A DNA stretch of 64,000 nt. Source: Bacteroidota bacterium (GTDB lineage: Bacteria > Bacteroidota > Bacteroidia > Chitinophagales > Chitinophagaceae). The DNA lies in NCBI GenBank assembly GCA_018267545.1, contig JAFDYG010000031.1, positions 1 to 64,000 on the forward strand, given 5' to 3'. The translations under genes and the position numbers were made by a program. Position 1 is the first letter of the stretch. Every line of letters begins with the position of its first letter. The notes below the pieces were generated by a model. That model did no database searches, was not told the DNA's origin, and saw only the letters and a program-made list of their open reading frames with translations. This document shows positions 24,201-33,497 of this stretch, piece by piece.

Positions 24201-26438
24201 CTATGTATTGCTCAACGCAAATGCATTCGTATCGTAGGCGTCATAGTAATAAGGTGTATCACCTACCGAATAGTCATAGCCATACAGCCGGTTGGTCCCA
24301 TCCGTAGCCAGCGCCGACACATGCAGATTCTCCGCAAACGCCGCCTGACCCGGACAGCCATTCAATAGTCCGGCTACCGTATAGTCGTTCCCGAACACAC
24401 CACCTGCGGATAGGGTATACCCGCCAACGCTCGACACGACATATCCCGATGGCGCAATTCCAGTAGGCTGCGTGTTATTCCCCTTCACGACCCCATAGTC
24501 GAACCACGCAAAATTCCTTGGATGCGAAGCCTCGAAGCTGAGGTGTACATGGTGCCCAGTATCGTTATAGTGGATAAAACCACACGGGCCCGACAACGCG
24601 CCCGTTTCGTTCAGCACCGCATCGTGGATATCTCCCACGCAAGGCGCATTGTCGATCCGGACGTTAATCTTGAAAGAAGCCGCCTTGCCCGCGGCCAAAT
24701 TCAGATACGTATCCGGCGCATCCTGGCTATCGTCGATCGAATTCACTTTCGAAACCTGGAAGGTCGCTTTATCGACGCTCACCGGGGTGAAGCTGCCATT
24801 GGACTCCTTCTTCAAGAGCTCCAGCTCGAACTTCCAGATGCCATCGGTCAGCGAATGACTATCGATATAGGCGCTGTCGAAGAAGATATCGTTCCAGGTT
24901 GGATTCCGGCCCGTATCCGCAGGGTCCTGCAAAGAGCTCACGGGCTCTCCGGTCACCAGCGAATGAGGTAGACGATAGGCGATATCTGTTCCACTGCCCT
25001 CGGCGCCCAACGTGCAATAGTGCGTCTCATAGTGACTGGCCGACATCTGCACCATATAAGGACGAGAGACCGTACCCGTAAGAATCGAGGTCGACCCGCT
25101 AACCGCCCCTTGAGTCGCATCGGTTACCATCGTTCTCTTCCAGCGATAGTGCGTAACACCGGCATTGAAGATATTTCCTCCGACAAAAAGCTTAAAGGTC
25201 AGGCCGCCTCCAAAAGGACTTATCTTCTGCCCCTTCGCCAGATCGACGATATCCGTACACCCGCCGTTGAGCATCGTAGCGCTTTGGACGGTAACCGTGC
25301 TGGTCGTATTCTGCTCGATATGCAGCGCGGAGGCGCTCCACCCGATCGACCGAAACCAAACCGCATCGGCAGGCCCCTTCGTACCACAGCTGCAAGGCCC
25401 TACGCGGCTGTCGGTAACCCGGATATTGATATCCGAACCACAGGCGTAGTTCCACTTGGTGTTGCAGGGTAGGGGAGGACGATAGACCGTAACCCACTGA
25501 CCATTGATATTGGCCTCTACCCAGATATAAATATTCAACGGATGTTCCTTCCCAAAAGTAATCAGCCAGGACTCGAAATGCCCGTTGCAATCCGTAGTCA
25601 CTACCTGCTCTTCGACCATCGTATAGATCCAGGGCCAGTAGATGGGCCACAGACAGAAATAGGGATAGAGAAGGTCATGGTAGTCGATCAACGCCTGACG
25701 AACGGTGTCGATGGACTTGGACTGGATCTTCGTGACGACATCCGCGGACAAGGCCTGCGTGGTATTGACGGGTTTGATAAAAGGAGTAAGCTGCCGGTTG
25801 GTCAACGTAGCGAGCGGCACATTGAGCTTCTGCGTAAGAACGGGAGCCGTTGTAATGGGAAGCCGGCTCACAGGACCGATCGGGTCCGGCGGCGTCGGCT
25901 TGGGCTGCACCGCAACGATTTTCTGCGCAAGCTCCGAAATGACCCAATCCGGAATACGCCGGTAGTTGATCGGGATAAACGGCCACCTTAGCTCCGTCTC
26001 CACCTCGCAGATATGTACCCGCACATCGCAAAGCGGCAGGTTCTGCAGCTTTCCGTCGATGTTGAAGTTTTTGTTGACGTGACCGGTGACAAGACAGGTA
26101 GAGAAAGGGAAGGGATTGATCACGATCGGAGGCAGCTGCGAAACACTGATGGTCCCGGCCTTGACGCTCTTAACCGCTTCATAACCGCCCATCTTCTGCA
26201 AAGTACGCTCGCTCTTGGCATCTTCTCCGATGCCGGCCGGCAGAGCCTGCGCGATGTACACCTTGCTGCGTCCATCGAGATCTTCCGCCGTGGTGGCGAG
26301 CGCAGCCTGCCCGCCCTTGAACGGCGCCGTCTCCGTAATGGCCCCATTGGCGTTAACGACATAAGCATAGAGATTCTGGGCGTTTTGCGCGCCGGGGTCC
26401 TTTGGTAGTTGGATGACTACCTGTTGCTTGCTATCCAT
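24201..26438 (-). CDS. Large protein of unknown function, no signal peptide
   Basis: A 745-residue protein starting MDSKQQVVIQLPKDPGAQNA, with no signal peptide or membrane helix. Two parts look like transthyretin/carboxypeptidase-regulatory folds: CLVTGHVNKNFNIDGKLQNL, LCDVRVHICEVE (about 115-150) and TTDCNGHFESWLITF, NIYIWVEANINGQWVTVY (about 285-325). A Pro-rich linker precedes the second. The C-terminal half is beta-rich with many Gly/Asn/Tyr and ends in YGYDYSVGDTPYYYDAYDTN. Cysteines occur in pairs (GPCSCGTKG). The plan resembles an extracellular binding protein, but the export route is not visible, so secretion by an injection system or lysis is possible. No relative is recognised. The gene has its own terminator and no operon partners. 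Confidence 0.75.
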   Translation of the reverse strand: MDSKQQVVIQLPKDPGAQNAQNLYAYVVNANGAITETAPFKGGQAALATTAEDLDGRSKVYIAQALPAGIGEDAKSERTLQKMGGYEAVKSVKAGTISVSQLPPIVINPFPFSTCLVTGHVNKNFNIDGKLQNLPLCDVRVHICEVETELRWPFIPINYRRIPDWVISELAQKIVAVQPKPTPPDPIGPVSRLPITTAPVLTQKLNVPLATLTNRQLTPFIKPVNTTQALSADVVTKIQSKSIDTVRQALIDYHDLLYPYFCLWPIYWPWIYTMVEEQVVTTDCNGHFESWLITFGKEHPLNIYIWVEANINGQWVTVYRPPLPCNTKWNYACGSDINIRVTDSRVGPCSCGTKGPADAVWFRSIGWSASALHIEQNTTSTVTVQSATMLNGGCTDIVDLAKGQKISPFGGGLTFKLFVGGNIFNAGVTHYRWKRTMVTDATQGAVSGSTSILTGTVSRPYMVQMSASHYETHYCTLGAEGSGTDIAYRLPHSLVTGEPVSSLQDPADTGRNPTWNDIFFDSAYIDSHSLTDGIWKFELELLKKESNGSFTPVSVDKATFQVSKVNSIDDSQDAPDTYLNLAAGKAASFKINVRIDNAPCVGDIHDAVLNETGALSGPCGFIHYNDTGHHVHLSFEASHPRNFAWFDYGVVKGNNTQPTGIAPSGYVVSSVGGYTLSAGGVFGNDYTVAGLLNGCPGQAAFAENLHVSALATDGTNRLYGYDYSVGDTPYYYDAYDTNAFALSNT

Positions 26439-26681
26439 AGTAATGATTTGCGCCTACTCTATTTCCCCTTTTCGGCTTACGGGTTGCTTACTCTTTTAAT
26501 AGGATTTTCAGCTGTCTCCATTTGGTGGAAATCGCGATAGATGTGTGGGGGTAGCCAAATAGTCGCAGACCGGACAAAGGCGGGAAACAAATAGAAGTAC
26601 CCTAAAAGTGGTATTTTGGCGGCGGCGCATCCCGCCTCCCCCCAACCGTCAAATACTGCCAAATAAAATTTAACTTTAGAT

Positions 26682-27587
26682 ATGACTATCGAGACCTATT
26701 TGCCTCGTGGTCCGCTGGAAGAATTTGTTGAATACATCGGCTTCATCAGCGGCAAGGAAAGCGGCACCGGCATCGCCTTCCCCCGCATGCACCAGGTCAT
26801 CATCATCAACTTGGGCACCCATTTTTCCTCCTCGGGCGTCTATACCCCTACCGCCGCCAGGGAAACAAGCACCGCCGTCTGGATCAACGGCAAGCAGGAC
26901 GACCCCTTCCTGCTCGAAAACTACGGCACCACCGCCATGTACGCCATCGGCCTCAAGCTGGGCATGCTCCCCTACTTCGCCGGTCTCCCCGCGCTGGAAA
27001 CCAATAATACCACCCTCAGCGCCGAACACTGGACGTCCCGCGACGTCTTCTTCCTGCGCGAACAATTATCGGAATGCACTTCGGTCAACGAAGGCTTCCT
27101 CCTCATCGAAAAATACCTGCTGAACTTGTTAAAAGGGAAAGACTTTACCGGGCTCGATCGGATCAAGTGGCTGAGCCAGGCCATGTACACCCACTCCGTA
27201 GAAGAGATCGGCAGCTACCTGGGCATGACACGCAAACGCATGAGCAGCGAGGCCCACCACTATTTCGGCGGACCCATAAAAAATATCCAGGGTATCATCC
27301 GCTTGAACAAAACCCTGGCAACAATTGCAAACGTAGCAACCGGCCGTCTCGACCACATCCACACCTCACGCGTCGGCAGCTACACCTCACCCACAAGCAC
27401 TCTCTCCTCCCTTCATGAATATTTCGACCAATCCCACTTCATCCACGACTTCAAAGCCCGCACCGGCATCACCCCCCTGCAGTACAAACGCCTCGTCCAG
27501 CAATTCCCCTTCATCGCCCAAACCCCCAACTTCATCGCCTTACCCCGGGAAACATTTTTACAATTTATTTCCAACACCCCCCGCTAA
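26682..27587 (+). CDS. AraC-family transcriptional regulator
   Basis: A 301-residue regulator. The N-terminal part (1-150) resembles the DUF6597-type sensory domain seen in Bacteroidota AraC proteins (YLPRGPLEEFVEYIGFISG, MHQVIIINLG). The C-terminal AraC DNA-binding domain has the helix-turn-helix LHEYFDQSHFIHDFKARTGI followed by TPLQYKRLV. The start is the ATG at 26682. The VOC gene begins 19 bases after the stop and is a plausible co-transcribed partner or target. Confidence 0.85.
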   Translation: MTIETYLPRGPLEEFVEYIGFISGKESGTGIAFPRMHQVIIINLGTHFSSSGVYTPTAARETSTAVWINGKQDDPFLLENYGTTAMYAIGLKLGMLPYFAGLPALETNNTTLSAEHWTSRDVFFLREQLSECTSVNEGFLLIEKYLLNLLKGKDFTGLDRIKWLSQAMYTHSVEEIGSYLGMTRKRMSSEAHHYFGGPIKNIQGIIRLNKTLATIANVATGRLDHIHTSRVGSYTSPTSTLSSLHEYFDQSHFIHDFKARTGITPLQYKRLVQQFPFIAQTPNFIALPRETFLQFISNTPR

Positions 27588-27606
27588 CTTAGCCACAAAA
27601 AGCACT

Positions 27607-27966
27607 ATGAACCCATCTATCGGAAACCCCGTCGTCCACTTCGAGATCGGCTGCAAAGACCTGCCCGGCACCACCGACTTCTATACGAAGATTTTCGGCT
27701 GGACGGCTACCCCTATCCCCTCGGCCTCCCTCCTGGACACCCATTCGACGAAAGGCATCCCCGGCCACATCACCTCCCTCGGTCATGAGCCCCACCAATA
27801 CGTAACCGTCTATATCGAAGTAGAAGACATCCCCGAAACCCTGACCCGCATCGAAGCCGCAGGCGGCCACAAGCTGCTCGGCCCCATCCCCCTGCCCGAC
27901 GGCAAGAAATTCGCCTGGTTCAAAGACCCCGGCGGAAATATCATGGCGCTGATCACCAAAGCCTAA
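27607..27966 (+). CDS. VOC-family protein (glyoxalase-like)
   Basis: The ATG at 27607 gives 119 residues; an upstream in-frame start at 27415 would lie inside the AraC gene. The vicinal-oxygen-chelate fold is seen in VVHFEIGCKDLPGTTDFYTK, the second half-site VTVYIEVEDIPETLTRIEAA and the closing FKDPGGNIMALI with the typical metal-binding-like Glu/His places partly replaced. Members include glyoxalases, dioxygenases and many uncharacterised proteins. It follows the AraC gene directly. TAACTTAG, an imperfect -7-like box, lies in the short gap. Confidence 0.82.
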   Translation: MNPSIGNPVVHFEIGCKDLPGTTDFYTKIFGWTATPIPSASLLDTHSTKGIPGHITSLGHEPHQYVTVYIEVEDIPETLTRIEAAGGHKLLGPIPLPDGKKFAWFKDPGGNIMALITKA

Positions 27967-28033
27967 CCCCCGCCGCGCCCGCAGGTTCCGCCCACCCCGC
28001 CGCAAGCCCCGCCCGCGGCCCCCACGCCACTGC

Positions 28034-28534
28034 CTAACCCGGCCAGCCCTCAATTCTCATTCTCTGCTTGAAGTGATGCCGCATATGCATCTCCGCAAAC
28101 TGCAGCCACTCCAGCCCACTAAAATATAATAATCCCGGGTGCCGGGTCTTCCCCTTCGAAGACCCGAAGTCGAACCCATTCACATCCTCCCTAATCCATC
28201 TCAACTTCTCCAATAGCTCTTCTTTACTCTCAGGCTGCGGCACACTCGTGTTCGTAGCCGGACCTTCTATCGTCATATCCGGAAACCCACCCCGCTCGAA
28301 CATCCACCTCGCATCCGCATGCATGGCCTTATCGCTATTCAAATCATTCGACAACGCCTCCCTCATCTGCTCGACAAAATATCCGGTATCATCGACGATA
28401 TGGACATACATTTGCCCCAACGACCAGGACTCCGGCCGGGGCTTCCGAATCAGCGCCTCATAGCTATACCCCTCCAGCCAGCCAATCCACTGATCGATCG
28501 TCTCATTGAATCGTATTAAAAGAATCTCTTTCAT
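28034..28534 (-). CDS. DinB-family protein
   Basis: The ATG at 28534 gives 166 residues; a longer frame from 28612 adds a Cys/Gly-rich stretch without plausibility. The four-helix DinB fold shows in MKEILLIRFNETIDQWIGWL, WSLGQMYVHIVDDTGYFVEQ (first His) and EWLQFAEMHMRHHFKQRMRI (the HxxxHH end motif that binds a divalent metal). DinB/YfiT proteins include bacillithiol- or mycothiol-type transferases; this one may be such a transferase, but the thiol cofactor is unknown. Confidence 0.82.
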   Translation of the reverse strand: MKEILLIRFNETIDQWIGWLEGYSYEALIRKPRPESWSLGQMYVHIVDDTGYFVEQMREALSNDLNSDKAMHADARWMFERGGFPDMTIEGPATNTSVPQPESKEELLEKLRWIREDVNGFDFGSSKGKTRHPGLLYFSGLEWLQFAEMHMRHHFKQRMRIEGWPG

Positions 28535-28703
28535 AACCGACAATATACGACCGCGCCCGCACAAACCGCACAATCCACGTATCGAAACCGTACACCCACC
28601 CACGCCGCACAACTCCCAATTAAATAAAAACCAACCCCTTACCCGACTGGCATCTTTTTAGATACCCCATCCCACAGGGACCATCACCCCATAAGCCATA
28701 ACT

Positions 28704-31079
28704 ATGCTTAAAAACTACTTCAAGACCGCCTTCCGCACCCTTTGGCGCCACAAAGGCTTTTCCGCCCTCAACATCACCGGCCTCGCCGTCGGCATGTGCG
28801 CCTTCTTCCTTATCTACCAATACATCCGCTTCGAATCCAGCTACGATAACTTCGAGACCAGGAGCAACCGCATGTACCGCATGGTCACCGACCTCAAATC
28901 CTCCTCCGGCACCCTCCACTGGCCGTCTACCACCATGCCCATGGCCCGCACCCTCAAAGAAGACTATCCCGACATCGAAAAAATGGTTCGGATGAACTGG
29001 ACCAGCACACTCCTGAGACGAGGCGAAGTAAAGTCCGAAGAAGGTTTCACCGTCTACGCCGACTCCACCCTCTTTTCGATCTTCGATTTCCCACTCCTGC
29101 AAGGCGACCCCGCCACAGCCCTGACCGAACCCCAAACGGTCGTCCTTTCCGAAAAGACGGCCAAAAAATATTTCGGTACTACCAACCCCATCGGTCAAAC
29201 GATGCTGCTATCGGATAAAGGCTATCCCATCAAGGTCACCGGCGTCATGAAAGACATCCCCGAGAACTCCTCGATCAAGGCCGACCTCTTCATCTCCATG
29301 CCTACCATAAGAAAATTTAACGATAGCATCGATTATCGCTGGGGCAACTTTAGCGTCTACTCCTACCTGCTTCTCAAACCCGGCGCCAATCCCGATCACC
29401 TGCAGGCCCAGCTAAAACCCTTTATGGACCGTCACCTGGGCAACTATCTCAAAACCTCCCAGCAAGACTATATCCTTTCTCTCGAAAAGATGAAAGACGT
29501 CTATTGGTCTTCCCGCGGCGGCTTTGTATCCGGCAGCAAAAGCAACGTATATATCTTTTCCATCATCGGGCTCTTCATCCTGCTCATCGCCTGTATCAAC
29601 TTCGTCAACCTCACCACCGCCCGCGCCGCCGAAAGGGCCAAGGAAGTCGGCATCCGCAAAGTCGTCGGAGCCGCGCGCTTCCAGCTCACCGGCCAATTCC
29701 TGGGTGAGTCGCTGATCATCAGCATTATCGCCTTCATCCTTTCCATCGGCCTCTACAGCCTCGCCCTGCCCCTGTTCAATGGCCTCGCCGGGAAGGAAGT
29801 CAGCACCGGCTTCTTCAGCAAGCCCTCATATGTCATTACGCTCTTCAATATCGCACTGAGCATCGGCCTGCTCGCCGGCATCTACCCGGCGTTAGTCCTG
29901 TCTTCCTTCAAACCCATCGCTTCCCTGAAGGGACGCTTTAGCAGCAGCACCCGCGGCCTCCTGCTGAGAAAAGGACTGGTCATCACACAGTTCACGATCT
30001 CTATCGCCCTCATCATCGGCACCGCCATCGTATACCTGCAATTACACTACATGCGCAGCCAGGACCTCGGCTTCAGCAAGGAGCAGACCCTGGTGATCGA
30101 TACCCATAACGACGAGCACAAAAAAGCCTACCAGCACGAGGTAGCATCTCTGCCTAACGTGATCTCCACCTCCTATACGGGTTCCATTCCCGGACAAGGG
30201 ACCTACGGAGCCTATTCAAAAGTCCAAAACAGCAAGGGAGAAATGCAGGTCGCCAACCTGGACCTGACCTACGTCGACTTCGGCTACCTGGAACAGTATA
30301 AGATGAAATTCGTAGCCGGCCGCAGCTTCGACAAGAACATCGCCACCGACACCACCCAGGCCATGATCCTCAACGAAAAAGCGGTACGCCTCTTCGGCTA
30401 TCCCAACGCCCAGGCCGCCATCGGCCGCAATTTCGACCAGTGGGGTAAAAAAGGTAAAATCATCGGCGTAATAAAGGATTATAATTTCCACGGCCTCCAG
30501 CAGGAGATCACCCCGCTGAGCATCTGCCTCGATTGGAATGACTGTAACTACCTCTCGACAAAAGTTGGCAGCAACAACCTGCCCGCTACCATCGCCGCCA
30601 TGAAGGCCAGCTGGGACCGCCTCGTTCCCACCCGCCCCTTCGACTACTTCTTCCTCGACGAAGCCTTCGATAAACAATATCGCTCCGAAGAACGCTTCGG
30701 CAAGCTGTTTATCAACTTCGCCGTCCTGGCGATCTTTATCAGCTGCCTCGGTCTGCTCGGCCTCGCCTCCTACAGCACCCTGCAACGCATCAAAGAAGTA
30801 GGAGTCCGCCGCGTCCTCGGGGCCAGCACCCCCGGAATCGTCCGACTACTGTCCGTAGACTTCCTGCAGCTCGTGCTCATCGCCTTTGTCATCGCGGCAC
30901 CCCTCTCCTGGTTCGTCATGCACCGCTGGCTACAAGACTTCGCCTACCGGACCGCCATCCAGTGGTGGGTCTTCGCCCTCTCCGGTCTCGGCGCCCTGTT
31001 CATAGCCTTCGGCACTATCAGCTACCAGGCCATCCGCGCAGCCCGCGCCAACCCGGTCAAAAGCCTCCGGTCCGAATAG
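28704..31079 (+). CDS. FtsX-like ABC transporter permease (MacB type)
   Basis: A 791-residue inner-membrane protein of the same two-FtsX-domain plan as the permease at 16234-18627. It opens MLKNYFKTAFRTLWRHKGFS with helix one near 20-40, a periplasmic MacB domain, then INFVNLTTARAAERAKEVGI near residue 300, a second periplasmic domain and a closing VGVRRVLGASTPGIVRLLSV, and ends ARANPVKSLRSE. No ATPase is adjacent. It is convergent with the next permease gene (44 bases between stops), so the two may have arisen by duplication, though they read in opposite directions. Confidence 0.9.
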   Translation: MLKNYFKTAFRTLWRHKGFSALNITGLAVGMCAFFLIYQYIRFESSYDNFETRSNRMYRMVTDLKSSSGTLHWPSTTMPMARTLKEDYPDIEKMVRMNWTSTLLRRGEVKSEEGFTVYADSTLFSIFDFPLLQGDPATALTEPQTVVLSEKTAKKYFGTTNPIGQTMLLSDKGYPIKVTGVMKDIPENSSIKADLFISMPTIRKFNDSIDYRWGNFSVYSYLLLKPGANPDHLQAQLKPFMDRHLGNYLKTSQQDYILSLEKMKDVYWSSRGGFVSGSKSNVYIFSIIGLFILLIACINFVNLTTARAAERAKEVGIRKVVGAARFQLTGQFLGESLIISIIAFILSIGLYSLALPLFNGLAGKEVSTGFFSKPSYVITLFNIALSIGLLAGIYPALVLSSFKPIASLKGRFSSSTRGLLLRKGLVITQFTISIALIIGTAIVYLQLHYMRSQDLGFSKEQTLVIDTHNDEHKKAYQHEVASLPNVISTSYTGSIPGQGTYGAYSKVQNSKGEMQVANLDLTYVDFGYLEQYKMKFVAGRSFDKNIATDTTQAMILNEKAVRLFGYPNAQAAIGRNFDQWGKKGKIIGVIKDYNFHGLQQEITPLSICLDWNDCNYLSTKVGSNNLPATIAAMKASWDRLVPTRPFDYFFLDEAFDKQYRSEERFGKLFINFAVLAIFISCLGLLGLASYSTLQRIKEVGVRRVLGASTPGIVRLLSVDFLQLVLIAFVIAAPLSWFVMHRWLQDFAYRTAIQWWVFALSGLGALFIAFGTISYQAIRAARANPVKSLRSE

Positions 31080-31123
31080 CCGCCCAACCGAGCCCGTGCC
31101 CCGCGCCCGGCGCAGCCCGCAGC

Positions 31124-33490
31124 CTACTCACTACGCAACCCATCCACCGGATTTGCAAACGCAGCCCTTAACGCCTGCCAGCTCACCGCCAGCAGACACA
31201 ACACCACCGTTGCCAAAAGCGTCGCCAAAAAAGCCCATAAACTAAGCGAAGTATGAAAAGCATAAGCAGCTAACCACCGATGCACAAAATACCAGCTAAC
31301 CGCCGACCCAATCACAAACGCCAGCAGCACAAGCCCCACAAACTCCCGCGACAGCTGCACCCACAAACCCGCAACCGAAGCGCCCAGCACCTTCCTGATC
31401 CCCATTTCCTTCTTCCGCTGCTCGGCAGAAAAAGAAGCCAGTCCCCACAACCCCAAACATGAAATCATGATTGCCAGCGCCGTAAATCCCACCGATATCT
31501 TCCCCAACAGCTGCTCATTATCGAACTTCTGGCTAAAAGTCTCGTCTGTCCACTTATACTCGAAAGGATACTCAGGATTATATCGCTTATACACCGACTG
31601 CAGCAAGGCCAGACTCTTCGACGCCGGCAAACCCGGATTGAGCCGCAGACCTATGTTCCCGACCCAGTCCTTGACAAATCCAATAATCGCCGGCTTGACC
31701 GGTTCATACGGCGAACCACGCACCCAGTCCTTAACGACTCCAATCACCTTCCTCTTCACCCCCAGCCAGGTGATCTCCTGTCCCACCGGCTCCTTCATCC
31801 GCATCAGCCGCACCGCCGCTTCGTTCAACAGCACCCCCGTCGAATCCGCCGGACGGCTTTCGTCGAAGTCCCGGCCCTGCACCAGCGTCAGCCCATACGT
31901 TTTGATAAAATGATACGTAACAGCCATACAGTCGAACACGAGCTTGTCCTCTCCCGGCAGCTGATTCGGCCAGCGATTATCCCAGGCGCCCTGCTGATTG
32001 TCGGTGATCGCGGCCGAGGTCATCGCCGCATCGGCAACCGCCCCACTCTCGATCGCCTCCCGCCTAAAGCGACCGAACTCCCCAAACAACTTCCCGTCCA
32101 CCGTCATCTCTACCAATCCCTCCCGCTCATAACCCACCGGACGATCCTTGATATACCCCACCTGCTTATAGATAAAGATGCTCGACAGGATCAGACAGAC
32201 CGCAAACGTAAACTGCACGACTACCAGCGCCTGCCTCGGCCGCACCGACGCCCGGCTCGTAAACAACCGGCCCTTCAAAACTCTAACCGGATTGAAGGAA
32301 GATAGAAATAAAGCCGGATAGCTCCCCGCTAACAATCCCGTCAGCAGCGTAACACCCAACGCCGCAAGCCAGGCCAGGACATTATCATAAGGTAGACGCA
32401 GCTGCAGCCCAACCACCTGGTTAAACACCGGAAGCAGCACCGCCACCAGCCCCAGCGCAATCAAAAACGCCAAAAGCGACAACAGCACCGACTCTCCCAT
32501 AAACTGCTTCACCAACGCCACCCTCCCTGCACCCATCGTCTTGCGGACACCCACCTCCCTGGCCCTCTTCTCCGACCGAGCCGTCGAGAGGTTCATAAAA
32601 TTGATACAAGCAATCAGCAGGATGCCGATGGCAAGAATCAAAAACAACCGCACATATTCGATCCTCCCTCCCGAAGGAACCCCATTCTGAAACTCATTGT
32701 ATAGATGAAGACGTTCGACCGGATACAAAAACGGCTGAATATCTTTATTGGCCTGGTCATACTTCGCCAGCATCCCCCGCATCTTTGCATTCACCCGCTC
32801 CATCGAAGTCCCCGGCTTCAGCAGCACATAGGTAGAAAAGGAATAATTGTCCCAGCCCGCATCCTTCATCCACGGACGCTGATAGATAAAGGTCTCCCAG
32901 GAAATCATTGCAGTAAACGCCAGACTGGAATTGCCTGCCACATCTTTTATCACCGCCTTTACGGTTAACGGATACTGATTATTGAACTGAACTACCCGCC
33001 CCACCGGGTCGACGTCCCCAAACAACGCCCGCGAAGCAGCGGAAGTCAGCACGATAGTAGAGGGACCCGCCAGCGCATCCCGCTGCTCACCATAAAGAAA
33101 TTCAAAACTAAATAAGTCCAGCAGACTCGCATCCGCCGCAATAGTAGACATCTTCAGCCGCTTACTCCCATATGAAACAAGACTATTCTCCGCCATATTG
33201 GTCCGCGCCGCCGCCTCCACTTCCGGAAAGTCCCGAACCAACGCCGCCGCCATCGGCTCGGTCGACAAAGGCTTGGTCTTGATGACCCCGTTATTCGACT
33301 GGTTTTTGAAGGCCAGATACAACCGATCCCGCTTCCTGTTGAACCGGTCATAGCTGAACTCATGGTAGACGTATAACAGCAGCACAAAGCTCACCGCCAT
33401 GCCGACCGCAAGCCCGATCAGATTGATAGAGCTGTATGCCTTATTGCGGGAAATATTCCGCCAGGCGATTTTGAAGTAATGGAAAAGCAT
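31124..33490 (-). CDS. FtsX-like ABC transporter permease (MacB type)
   Basis: A 788-residue inner-membrane protein. It opens MLFHYFKIAWRNISRNKAYS with first helix about 20-40; FtsX blocks lie at INFMNLSTARSEKRAREVGV and KKEMGIRKVLGASVAGLWVQ. It ends AFANPVDGLRSE. The periplasmic loops differ from the other two permeases, so it probably has a different cargo or regulator. It follows the dehydrogenase-cytochrome gene by seven bases on the same strand, so both are likely expressed together. No local ATPase gene is seen. Confidence 0.9.
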   Translation of the reverse strand: MLFHYFKIAWRNISRNKAYSSINLIGLAVGMAVSFVLLLYVYHEFSYDRFNRKRDRLYLAFKNQSNNGVIKTKPLSTEPMAAALVRDFPEVEAAARTNMAENSLVSYGSKRLKMSTIAADASLLDLFSFEFLYGEQRDALAGPSTIVLTSAASRALFGDVDPVGRVVQFNNQYPLTVKAVIKDVAGNSSLAFTAMISWETFIYQRPWMKDAGWDNYSFSTYVLLKPGTSMERVNAKMRGMLAKYDQANKDIQPFLYPVERLHLYNEFQNGVPSGGRIEYVRLFLILAIGILLIACINFMNLSTARSEKRAREVGVRKTMGAGRVALVKQFMGESVLLSLLAFLIALGLVAVLLPVFNQVVGLQLRLPYDNVLAWLAALGVTLLTGLLAGSYPALFLSSFNPVRVLKGRLFTSRASVRPRQALVVVQFTFAVCLILSSIFIYKQVGYIKDRPVGYEREGLVEMTVDGKLFGEFGRFRREAIESGAVADAAMTSAAITDNQQGAWDNRWPNQLPGEDKLVFDCMAVTYHFIKTYGLTLVQGRDFDESRPADSTGVLLNEAAVRLMRMKEPVGQEITWLGVKRKVIGVVKDWVRGSPYEPVKPAIIGFVKDWVGNIGLRLNPGLPASKSLALLQSVYKRYNPEYPFEYKWTDETFSQKFDNEQLLGKISVGFTALAIMISCLGLWGLASFSAEQRKKEMGIRKVLGASVAGLWVQLSREFVGLVLLAFVIGSAVSWYFVHRWLAAYAFHTSLSLWAFLATLLATVVLCLLAVSWQALRAAFANPVDGLRSE

Positions 33491-33497
33491 AAAAAAA

